Positions 6,928 to 14,312 of a stretch of DNA of 20,615 nucleotides are shown here, in pieces. The notes under the pieces are model-generated. The model had not been told where the DNA came from and did no database searches. It saw only the letters and a program-made list of their open reading frames with translations. Position numbers and translations under genes: made by a program. Source of the DNA: Lachnospiraceae bacterium (GTDB lineage: Bacteria > Bacillota > Clostridia > Lachnospirales > Lachnospiraceae); contig CAAGSD010000115.1 of NCBI GenBank assembly GCA_900772845.1, forward strand, positions 1-20,615, read 5' to 3'. Within the stretch, counting starts at the first letter, position 1. Every line of letters starts with the position of its first letter.

Positions 6928-7401
6928 TCAAACCTTCTCATCCGCCGGCGCTTTATCCCAGAATCCGATAATCTCCTGCATCTGTTTCAGCACCAGATAA
7001 AAGATCTGTTCCGATACGGCCTCACTCCACAGATTGCCCTTCGTCCGGCCACCGAGCACATATTTCGATAAAATCCCCCTGAGGATATCCCATTCTTTCC
7101 ATCCGGCTTTCCTGATCACATCCCGCTCGTCCTGATGGGTCCGGATACGATGTCTGGTATATACGTATGCATAATTACGATCCATCAGCGGACTTTTGGA
7201 AGCCTCTCTTACAAAATTCAGAAGCATCCCGTCATATACCGGAAAAGATACCGAATTCACTCCGATATCCTGTCCACTGTATAGGGAACTTGCCCTCTTG
7301 CCTGCGCTCTGCTCCAGCCACGGTAAATAGGGAAGTAACGGTCTCACTGCCTGCTTATATGATTCCAGCAACTGCTCTCTGTATTCACTGCTCTGTTCCA
7401 T
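6928..7401 (-). CDS. Conserved-looking protein, possibly DUF6508 family
   Basis: A 157-aa soluble protein with no signal peptide or membrane segment. Recognisable stretches are 'VSFPVYDGMLLNFVREASKS' (51-70), 'LMDRNYAYVYTRHRIRT' (72-88), and a W-rich part with 'WDILRGILSKYVLGGRTKG' (104-122) followed by a helical C-terminus ending near 'FWDK'. The pattern recalls a Clostridia family I remember as DUF6508, but that is from memory and unsure; I know of no biochemical role. It lies 23 nt upstream of the TetR gene, so the two probably form one transcript that diverges from the large gene at 7588. The start ATG at 7401 has only a G-run (TTGGGGTT) very close to it, so initiation may be weak or begin downstream. 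Confidence 0.75.
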   Translation of the reverse strand: MEQSSEYREQLLESYKQAVRPLLPYLPWLEQSAGKRASSLYSGQDIGVNSVSFPVYDGMLLNFVREASKSPLMDRNYAYVYTRHRIRTHQDERDVIRKAGWKEWDILRGILSKYVLGGRTKGNLWSEAVSEQIFYLVLKQMQEIIGFWDKAPADEKV

Positions 7402-7506
7402 AACCCCAACGTACCTTTCCGTAAACGGTTTTCCATGAAAATATCACTCTTTTCGGCAATAAATGTAAAAGTGACACATATGTAGTTTTATTTTATCACA
7501 TTTCTA

Positions 7507-7563
7507 TCAAAAGTACAGTAGAAAATTGCAGGTATTATGGTGTATAATGTACATTAAGTATCT
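7507..7563 (+). promoter_or_regulatory. Promoter of the 761-aa gene
   Basis: A perfect TATAAT lies at 7543-7548, with a poor -35 (TAGAAA, 7519-7524) 18 bp upstream. TCAAAAGTA (7507-7515), TAGAAAATT (7519-7527), ATTATGG (7534-7540) and ATTAAGTATCT (7553-7563) occur in the same order before the chemoreceptor gene on the other strand. The gene's ribosome site is GAGG, seven bases before the ATG at 7588. Confidence 0.55.
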
Positions 7564-7587
7564 GTAAACAAGAGACGAGGTATCCGA

Positions 7588-9873
7588 ATGGCTGGAATTG
7601 TATTGGAAAATGGCAAAAACATATATAGCTACGGTCAACCCATGACCGCACTGCATCTGATCACAAACGGAAAAGTGGAGGTCACCTATCCCGGCGGCTC
7701 CTACGCTCTGGGAAAGGGAGACGTGATCGGTATCTGTGAGATCTGCTCCGAGATCCACCTGCTGGGTTATACCACGCTGGAGGATACCTCGATCCTGACC
7801 TATCCCCTGACGAGCCTGGATTCTCTGAATGATATTTTGCAGAAGCACCCTGACGTTGCCAGATTATTTATCTTATCCTGTTTCCGTCAGATCAATATCC
7901 TGTTGAACCGCAGTTCTATCTCTGAGCTTAATTGCAGTGAGCTCTATCGCACACTGACAGATGACATTGCCACCTACACTTCTCTGTGTAACCGCTACCG
8001 TCTGCCGGTAAGATCACTGGAACATTTTGACGAGCTGAATGCTTTCCTTGGGGATGATTCTCCGGATATCTGGCTGAACGGCTACTACATGGGCTTAAGC
8101 AGAATTCTCGCTTCCGACAATTACCGGATCCTTGTGCAGGAATCGGATCTGTCCATCGGCATGCTCAGAAAAGGCAGTCTGGACTTCCGACGTACTTATC
8201 AGAGTCTGGAAGAGCAGTTCCACTATCTGCAGCAGGTGGGATCTTTTTATTTCCGTGAATCCGGCAATGATCTTTTTGATTTTTATACCTCTCTTTATTA
8301 TAAGCTTGGTCAGGATAATGACGACAGTAAAATTATATATGACAGGATCCGCCGCATGCTCTCCAAGGCCGGTGATCTTTCTTTTATCGATCAGGAGCTG
8401 TTCGCTTCCAGAGCCAAGAGCTTCCAGAGCAGCCTGAATCTGATGGAGTCCTCAGATTCTTCCGACAGCGCTTCCTCCGGAGATTCCGATATTTTAGGAA
8501 AGCTGGCCGGTTCCCTGAATACGATTCTGGATTATGCCGGTTCCGATTTAGATACCGTGACCAACTTCCGCCAGCATGTACATGCGTACAAGCTGTTGTC
8601 CGACCGTGCTTCCCAGGATCAGGATGCAGCTCTTCTGCGCAAACAGCTTACCCAGGAATTTTATGTGCTGTATTCTCTGCTGTTCACCCAGACACTGGAG
8701 CAGCCGGATATCCCCATGCCGGTACGGATGTTCCTGTATTTCGGTTATGTGGATGAAGAACTGGCGGGGCTGAACAATGCGGTTACACTGTACCGTCTCG
8801 CAGAGAATATGACAGATCACAGTACCGTCGGTGTCTATACCTTCTACGACTGGCTGATGGCGATCTTCCGGGGGCAGAAATCTCCCAGCCGGAATGAATT
8901 TGATCAGGATTACTCCGATTACATCCATAAGCAGAAAGTCGGCGGCAACATTACAGATGCCGAACTCAAGGCATTGGAAAACAATCCTATGGCGAAAGTA
9001 AATTATGAGCTGCGCAATATGTTCCCTCAGGTCAATAAGATCACCTTCGGACGTATTACTACTTTCTGCCCGCTGTTCTGTGCCGATGATGTATTGAAGG
9101 ATCTGGAAAGCTCCTACGTTACCGTATCCCGTGTGGCACAGATCCTGGAAGAGATCCGACGTGTGGATTATACCGCTTTCTATCGGGAAAGCCTGGACAT
9201 GGAACACATCGATGTCATGGGCAAAGAAACCATCCATCTGGAATATCTGCCGGATATTATCCTCATGCCCAACGTCGGCATCCGCGGTGTCATGTGGCAG
9301 GAGATCGAAGGCAAACGACGCAACAGTCCCGGACGCATGGTCTTCTCTATTTTCCATCTGGAGGATCTGAAGACCACCTTTACCCACCTCACCGGTGAAT
9401 TCCGCTGGGAACTGTGCAAGAGAGTCCAGGGCAACCGTTGGAACGATGTCTCCACTAACTCTCTGACCAGTGAATATTTTGATTACATCCAGTTCTACCG
9501 TAAGAATCACGATCTGAGTGCAGAAGCCAAGGAAAAAGTAAAATCCAGCCTGCAGCGTGCCAAGAACAGTTTCAAAGAAATGTTCGTAAGAGATTATATG
9601 ATCTGGGTACTGTTTGAAGGTGCCGGTTCGCCGAGACTGAACAAAGTAGCCCGTCAGATCATGTTCACCTACTGTCCTTTCCCCGAGGATATCTGCAGCA
9701 CGCTGGCGCAGAATCCTCTGTACAGCGAGCTTTTGGACAGACGCAGGATCAAAGTAGCGCAGGGCCTGCATCATCTGGACGTATTGACCAGAAAACTGCA
9801 GAACGGCAACAACCCGGTTCCCGAGACCGTAGTGCAGGAGCGCTATTACATAAGCGGCAGCAAAAATGCGTAA
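7588..9873 (+). CDS. Large protein with cyclic-nucleotide-binding-like N-terminus
   Basis: A 761-aa cytoplasmic protein and the only plus-strand gene. Residues 1-105 resemble a cNMP-binding (Crp/Fnr-type) beta-roll: 'NIYSYGQPMTALHLITNGKV', then 'LGKGDVIGICEI' where the phosphate-binding cassette would be. The canonical cassette FGE...R.A is not present, so cAMP binding is doubtful. Residues 110-285 are mostly helical. A Ser/Asp-rich linker at about 288-300 separates this part from a C-terminal half of roughly 460 aa that I cannot assign. That half has striking stretches such as 'YLPDIILMPNVGIRGVMWQE' and 'FSIFHLEDLKTTFTHLTGEF'. There is no HTH, GGDEF, kinase or membrane segment. A 473-codon antisense frame overlaps it, but the N-terminal fold, promoter and GAGG site favour this strand. 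Function unknown. Confidence 0.85.
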   Translation: MAGIVLENGKNIYSYGQPMTALHLITNGKVEVTYPGGSYALGKGDVIGICEICSEIHLLGYTTLEDTSILTYPLTSLDSLNDILQKHPDVARLFILSCFRQINILLNRSSISELNCSELYRTLTDDIATYTSLCNRYRLPVRSLEHFDELNAFLGDDSPDIWLNGYYMGLSRILASDNYRILVQESDLSIGMLRKGSLDFRRTYQSLEEQFHYLQQVGSFYFRESGNDLFDFYTSLYYKLGQDNDDSKIIYDRIRRMLSKAGDLSFIDQELFASRAKSFQSSLNLMESSDSSDSASSGDSDILGKLAGSLNTILDYAGSDLDTVTNFRQHVHAYKLLSDRASQDQDAALLRKQLTQEFYVLYSLLFTQTLEQPDIPMPVRMFLYFGYVDEELAGLNNAVTLYRLAENMTDHSTVGVYTFYDWLMAIFRGQKSPSRNEFDQDYSDYIHKQKVGGNITDAELKALENNPMAKVNYELRNMFPQVNKITFGRITTFCPLFCADDVLKDLESSYVTVSRVAQILEEIRRVDYTAFYRESLDMEHIDVMGKETIHLEYLPDIILMPNVGIRGVMWQEIEGKRRNSPGRMVFSIFHLEDLKTTFTHLTGEFRWELCKRVQGNRWNDVSTNSLTSEYFDYIQFYRKNHDLSAEAKEKVKSSLQRAKNSFKEMFVRDYMIWVLFEGAGSPRLNKVARQIMFTYCPFPEDICSTLAQNPLYSELLDRRRIKVAQGLHHLDVLTRKLQNGNNPVPETVVQERYYISGSKNA

Positions 9874-9889
9874 TGCATCTCTGCCATGC

Positions 9890-9927
9890 AAAAAAGATTC
9901 ACCCTGCCAAAGAGTGAATCTTTTTTT
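9890..9927. terminator. Bidirectional intrinsic terminator between convergent genes
   Basis: AAAAAAGATTCAC (9890-9902) pairs perfectly with GTGAATCTTTTTT (9914-9926), with an 11-nt loop and T-runs at the 3' side on both strands. It starts 16 nt after the plus-strand gene's stop and ends about 40 nt beyond the minus-strand kinase stop at 9966. It should therefore end both transcripts. Confidence 0.88.
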
Positions 9928-9965
9928 CGTTTTCCTTCCACATAGGAACTGCCTGATAGAAATTC

Positions 9966-11255
9966 TCAAAAGTTTTCTACCGTAATATTTACCCGGAAGA
10001 TTCCCTCCCCGGGTTCCACATCCATCTGCCCGTGATTCCGCTCTACCAGATCTCCAAGGATCTCCAGACCATATCCTTTTCTCGTGCGGTGTCTGGAAAC
10101 GGTACTTTTATTGCTGTTTTCCACACAGATATGCAGATAGTCTCCCTTCACTGCAGCTTTTACAGCCAGGAACGCTTCTGTTTCTCCCACTGTTTCACCG
10201 GCCGCTGCCACAGCATTTCTGGTCATGTTGGACAGGATACTGCAGATTGCCACGGGATCCAGCTTCAGCTTTTCCGGAATCTCCAGATCGTATCTCAACT
10301 CGATGCCCGCTTCCCTGCAGGTTCTCTCTGTCTCAGCCATAATGGCATTAAACACCGGGTCACCGCAATACACATATTCCGTGGTGGATGCTACGGCTTC
10401 TGTCAGCGTTCCCAACATTTTTTCTGCTTTTTCATATTCTCCCTGATGCAGCAGATCCTGCAATACCAGCTGCTGATTGCGCATGTCATGACGGATCTTG
10501 GCAAATTCTTCCCGTCTTGCCTCAATCTCATGATAATGGTTCCTTGCAATTTCCCAGGTTCTCTGTACCTCACTCAGGCGTAATTTCAGTTCCTGCATCT
10601 GCTGCTGTCTGAGCAGTGTATACAGCAGCATTCCGTCTGCCACTGCTCCTACTGTAGCCGCCAGGAGAAGCATTCCGGTATATCCGGACATCTCCAGAAA
10701 CATCTGCTCATTAATGGCCATGATCATAAGGATCTGGCTGACCGGAAAAATACTGAAAGTAAGGATCACACTGATATCCTGATTCTCTTTCCCGATGAAT
10801 TTCTTCCAGAGAACCAATAATATCTGGAACAGCACTGCCGTCACCATGCAGATAAGCACCAACAGCAGTACCATAACCGGAGAATGATAAGACAAGTCCG
10901 GTGTCCGGTCCAAAAATCTGCCCAGAAGTCCGATACCGACCATCTCCGCCAACATTGCCAGCAGGTATTCGCACATCATAAATACGATTTTCTGCCAAAG
11001 TGTTCCCTTTAAAAAAACGCACGCATACACCACTGTAATAATGCCTACCGCTAATAACGCACCGTACCGGAAAAAGGGATCATCATTATATATAAATTTA
11101 ACCACCGCTGCCGGGAACTGTGCTCCCATCAGCCCCAGAGTCATGATCCCTCTGTCCACACTTTCCCTGCGGGGTTCAAAGGCATAACACACTACCATGC
11201 TGTCCAGCCACAGATAAACCAGCCACAAAAAAACACTTATTGCATAACAGATCAT
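9966..11255 (-). CDS. GHKL sensor histidine kinase, AgrC-like
   Basis: A 429-aa membrane kinase. About six or seven hydrophobic segments fill residues 1-215, without a large extracellular loop. A coiled-coil helix (217-255) follows, then the phosphoacceptor box FAKIRHDMRNQQ with His256. The ATPase part has an N-box with Asn343/Asn347 (ILSNMTRNAV) and a single G-box GYGLEIL (394-400). This is the HPK10/GHKL layout of AgrC-type kinases that sense peptides or membrane signals. Its start overlaps the stop of the response-regulator gene by 4 nt (ATGA), so translation is coupled and the two are cognate partners. No agrB, agrD or other peptide gene is visible nearby, so the signal is unknown. Transcription ends at the terminator at 9890-9927. 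Confidence 0.92.
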   Translation of the reverse strand: MICYAISVFLWLVYLWLDSMVVCYAFEPRRESVDRGIMTLGLMGAQFPAAVVKFIYNDDPFFRYGALLAVGIITVVYACVFLKGTLWQKIVFMMCEYLLAMLAEMVGIGLLGRFLDRTPDLSYHSPVMVLLLVLICMVTAVLFQILLVLWKKFIGKENQDISVILTFSIFPVSQILMIMAINEQMFLEMSGYTGMLLLAATVGAVADGMLLYTLLRQQQMQELKLRLSEVQRTWEIARNHYHEIEARREEFAKIRHDMRNQQLVLQDLLHQGEYEKAEKMLGTLTEAVASTTEYVYCGDPVFNAIMAETERTCREAGIELRYDLEIPEKLKLDPVAICSILSNMTRNAVAAAGETVGETEAFLAVKAAVKGDYLHICVENSNKSTVSRHRTRKGYGLEILGDLVERNHGQMDVEPGEGIFRVNITVENF

Positions 11256-11959
11256 AGCATTGCCCTCATAAACCGGAAGTACTTGTCTCTCGATGCACTG
11301 TATCTTGCCTTGCTGACAGGCAGCACCGTTCCGTCCTGCATCGTTACTTCTTTCATTTCGATTCTTCGGATATACCGCATGTTCACCAGAAAGCTTTTGT
11401 GAATCCTCACGAAATCTTTATGCAGCCTCTTCTCGTATACATCCAGCTTTTCATAAATCGTGACCTCCCCTGACAATGTATGTATCACGATCTGATGTGC
11501 TTTACTTTCCAGATACCGGATCTGACTGCTCGGTATCTTTTCCGTCGTCCCGCCATGCTGGACCATCAGCGCCTCACTGCTGAAAATTTTATCACGCACC
11601 TTATCCAGAAGCTTTTCCAGGTTTTCCTTCTGTACAGGCTTCACCAGATACCCACACAGATTGATCGTTTCCCAGAAAATCTTCTGGGAAAATTTATCAT
11701 TATATGCCGTCACAAAAATAAATTGCGTCTGTGGACTGAGCAGATTATACTGTGCTGCAAACTGTATCCCGTTCTCCGTACTTTGATTCCATTCAATGTC
11801 CATCAGAATCAGGTCATAGGTGATGCCGCTTTTCAGTGCGGCCGACAAATCCTCCAGCTTCTGGTAATATTCTGTTCTGCTTATCCCCGGATAACTTTTC
11901 AACAATTGCTCCATGTTGTCCAGGCAGTTTTTTTCGTCATCGCATACTGCTATATGCAT
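11252..11959 (-). CDS. LytTR-family response regulator, AgrA-like
   Basis: A 235-aa regulator. Receiver domain at 1-120: acidic pair Asp7/Asp8, phosphoacceptor Asp54 in LILMDIEW, Thr84 and Lys107 (YLVKP). A LytTR DNA-binding domain follows at about 130-235, with the typical 'FVRIHKSFLVNMRYIRRIE' (183-201). Proteins of this type bind paired direct repeats upstream of their targets; I could not identify such repeats here. The ATG at 11959 has a GGGAGAGAAG purine tract upstream. It follows the GGDEF gene by 30 nt and overlaps the kinase gene by 4 nt, giving the order GGDEF, regulator, kinase in one probable operon. Confidence 0.93.
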   Translation of the reverse strand: MHIAVCDDEKNCLDNMEQLLKSYPGISRTEYYQKLEDLSAALKSGITYDLILMDIEWNQSTENGIQFAAQYNLLSPQTQFIFVTAYNDKFSQKIFWETINLCGYLVKPVQKENLEKLLDKVRDKIFSSEALMVQHGGTTEKIPSSQIRYLESKAHQIVIHTLSGEVTIYEKLDVYEKRLHKDFVRIHKSFLVNMRYIRRIEMKEVTMQDGTVLPVSKARYSASRDKYFRFMRAML

Positions 11960-11989
11960 TCGCTTCTCTCCCGTGACGTCTGTGCCTGA

Positions 11990-13321
11990 TTACCGTTTTC
12001 TGCGGTCAAGTCCTGTATTGTGATAATATTCCGCTTTATCCTGATACATGCGTCTCTCCGCTTCTGTCAGCAAATGATTTTCGTCAACCGCATTTCTGGT
12101 GGTTACCGCAGTTCCTACTGCCATCGTTATGTGGTTTGCTTTCAGATCTGCTTTCAAATCCTCCGCCTTGTGATAAAACTCCTTCTCTTCTATGCCTCTG
12201 CACAATACGACCAGCTCGTCTCCTCCAATGCGGAAGATTCCATATCCCGCAAATATATGCTTCAGGCATTCACAGCACTGCCGGATCATACGGTCTCCTG
12301 CGGAATGGCCTTCCTCGTCATTTACCCTTTTCAGCCCGGTAACATCACAATACACGATACCGATTTTCTCTTCCGGCTTTGTTTCTGCTATATATTTTTC
12401 CATGGCATAACGATTTCCCATTCCGGTAAGCTGGTCTGTATAACTCATATATTCCAACTCCCTTACCAGATTTCTGCGCTTTATGGAAGAGACGATAAAA
12501 TGTCCAATGATCTGCAGAAGCTCCAGTACATAATCAAAATATCTGGCCGGCGGATTATCCACACCATAAAAACCGATGACTTTCTCATCGTCATACAAAG
12601 GAACGACCACCAGTGAATGAATATTCTGTCTTGCCAGAACTTCATACATTGCCGGATTTTTCTCTTTGATATCCTCCAGATTCTCTGTGACAATATTTTG
12701 ATTTTCCTCAAACTTCTGATACCACTGGGCACAGACCTCCGGCGGCAGATCCTGCAACGTAGCTTTTTCCGGTGTTACACCTTTTGCCACCCATTCATAG
12801 GTATTGTCATCATAACCATGATCATTTTTTTCAAAGATATAAGTCCTGTCGGCTTCCAGAACCTTGCCCAGGAATTCCAGCAATACCGCCAATGTCTGAT
12901 TTGGCGTTGACTGTCTGAGTGCCACTCGCATAGCCTGGTTCAAGGCAGCCTCCATTTTACGATAATCCGAAGAATTCTGCTGTCTTGGATTGCCGCAGTC
13001 AATTGCGATCTCCATGCGCAGAAGTCTTCCGTTGTCCTCTACCAGTGTATCTTTGATATGAAAATCTATCTTTAAGACAGCGTTATAATATTCCCATTCC
13101 TTAAAATAGCCGGATCTGAGCTGCTCATTGTTGCAGAAACTGCAAGGGGCAAAATTCCCCTGCAATATCTCATAGCATTTCAACCCGGCAATTTCTTCAT
13201 TGTTCCGAAAACCATAGGCCTTCAAAGCCTTCTGATTCATATATACCAGTTCATGTGTCTCTATATCTGCCACATACACATACTCATCCAGATTTTCAAA
13301 AAATTCCCAAATTTTGCTCAT
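11990..13321 (-). CDS. PAS-GAF-GGDEF protein, putative diguanylate cyclase
   Basis: A 443-aa soluble signalling protein. Residues 1-110 form a PAS domain with Cys49, Cys60 and Cys63 (CYEILQGNFAPCSFC), which might bind metal or a cofactor. A GAF-like domain spans about 130-275 ('VLEADRTYIFEKN', 'LVVVPLYDDEKVIGFYGVDN'). The GGDEF domain (about 290-435) has TDQLTGMGNR, DVTGLKRVNDEEGH and the signature GGDEL at 366-370. The last Phe of GGDEF is thus Leu, and no RxxD inhibitory site precedes it. Most catalytic residues remain, so c-di-GMP synthesis is plausible but unproven. The protein lacks membrane segments. It lies 30 nt upstream of the LytTR regulator and kinase and is probably the first gene of that operon, though I found no convincing promoter in the 76 bp before it. 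Confidence 0.9.
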   Translation of the reverse strand: MSKIWEFFENLDEYVYVADIETHELVYMNQKALKAYGFRNNEEIAGLKCYEILQGNFAPCSFCNNEQLRSGYFKEWEYYNAVLKIDFHIKDTLVEDNGRLLRMEIAIDCGNPRQQNSSDYRKMEAALNQAMRVALRQSTPNQTLAVLLEFLGKVLEADRTYIFEKNDHGYDDNTYEWVAKGVTPEKATLQDLPPEVCAQWYQKFEENQNIVTENLEDIKEKNPAMYEVLARQNIHSLVVVPLYDDEKVIGFYGVDNPPARYFDYVLELLQIIGHFIVSSIKRRNLVRELEYMSYTDQLTGMGNRYAMEKYIAETKPEEKIGIVYCDVTGLKRVNDEEGHSAGDRMIRQCCECLKHIFAGYGIFRIGGDELVVLCRGIEEKEFYHKAEDLKADLKANHITMAVGTAVTTRNAVDENHLLTEAERRMYQDKAEYYHNTGLDRRKR

Positions 13322-13397
13322 GTTACCTTAACCTGCTTCCGTATAATTCCCCTCTTCCAGTTATCAGCCCATGCCGGGGCAAAATTCTCCAGCATCT

Positions 13398-14237
13398 TTA
13401 GTATACACTCGCAAATGCTTTACGGCAAGCATGTTCCCGCAAAAAAGTCTGTAACAGTCTCACATCGTCAGTAACCACACCATCCGCACCGCAATTTACG
13501 ATATGTGACATTGCTGCAGAAGAATTTGCAGTCCATCCATACACAGACTTTCCTGTCCTGTGAATCATATCCACCATCTCCTGAGTAAGGTTTTTCCCTT
13601 CAATACTATAACTGTCCGCATAATCCAGGTCATAGTCTGACGTTTCCAGGTCATGGGCAATATAAACTGTAGGAATTCCGGGTTCCAGTTCTCTGACAGT
13701 CTGTAAAATTCCTTTGTTCATGGAACCAATGATGCATTCATCCACCATATCATATTTTTCCAGCAACGCCAGTACATTTTCTTCCAGTTCCTGTTCCTGC
13801 CCTGTATATTTCAATTCGATCATCAGACAGATCCTGCCTCTGGCGCAGACCAGCATTTCCTCCAGCGTCGGGACTCCTTCTCCCCGGTATGCCTCAGAAA
13901 AAAAGCTTCCCACTTCCATTCCCTGCAATATTTCAGTCTCTGCATCCCATACACACCTGTCCTGTCCGGTCGTCCGTTTGAAATTGCTGTCATGCATAAC
14001 GATCAGGGTACCGTCAGCCAGCTGCTGTACATCGATTTCCGCAATGGGGGCTCCATCTCTGATTGCCTGTTCCAGGGCTGCAATGGTATTCTCCGGTGCT
14101 ACTTTTGCCCCTGCGCGGTGCGCTACCACGATCACAGGAGTGTCATTTCCGGCTGCCTGCACCTGCGGCAGTACGCCATATGTCAGAAAATAAAGGCAAA
14201 GAAGCATGATAATAGCCGTTTTTTTGATTGTTTTCAT
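13398..14237 (-). CDS. Secreted glycerophosphodiester phosphodiesterase
   Basis: This enzyme hydrolyses glycerophosphodiesters to glycerol-3-phosphate and an alcohol. It has 279 aa from the ATG at 14237, chosen because GGGAGGG lies eight bases upstream and a signal peptide starts exactly there. The signal peptide is MKTIKK, a hydrophobic core to about residue 22, and a likely cleavage after VQA at 28. A longer frame adds 21 codons but would bury the signal. GDPD motifs are clear: HRAGAKVAPENT (His40, Arg41, Glu49), EIDVQQLADG (Glu67, Asp69) and the catalytic His82 in MHD. It acts outside the membrane, perhaps on lipoteichoic acid or phospholipid head groups. It starts 75 nt after the Ca2+-ATPase stop. 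A TACAAT box in that gap, with a weak -35, could be its own promoter. Confidence 0.93.
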   Translation of the reverse strand: MKTIKKTAIIMLLCLYFLTYGVLPQVQAAGNDTPVIVVAHRAGAKVAPENTIAALEQAIRDGAPIAEIDVQQLADGTLIVMHDSNFKRTTGQDRCVWDAETEILQGMEVGSFFSEAYRGEGVPTLEEMLVCARGRICLMIELKYTGQEQELEENVLALLEKYDMVDECIIGSMNKGILQTVRELEPGIPTVYIAHDLETSDYDLDYADSYSIEGKNLTQEMVDMIHRTGKSVYGWTANSSAAMSHIVNCGADGVVTDDVRLLQTFLREHACRKAFASVY

Positions 14238-14312
14238 CACATTGCCCTCCCATGAACGATTTATGTCAATTTTATTGTAACAATTGACTATAAACTCCAT
14301 GCAAGGAAAATG

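Noticed and set aside
7402..7587. Crp-type TGTGA-N6-TCACA operator in the divergent region
   Set aside because: TGTGA and TCAC half-sites occur, but their spacing is far too wide for a Crp/Fnr dimer site.
8548..9969. 473-codon minus-strand frame opposite the 761-aa gene
   Set aside because: It overlaps a longer plus-strand gene with a recognisable N-terminal fold, TATAAT promoter and GAGG site. It starts beyond the shared terminator inside the kinase 3' end and shows no family pattern.
9874..13400. agrD/agrB-type peptide genes near the kinase and regulator
   Set aside because: No short peptide gene or AgrB-like membrane protease frame is present in the gaps, which are only 30-90 nt long.
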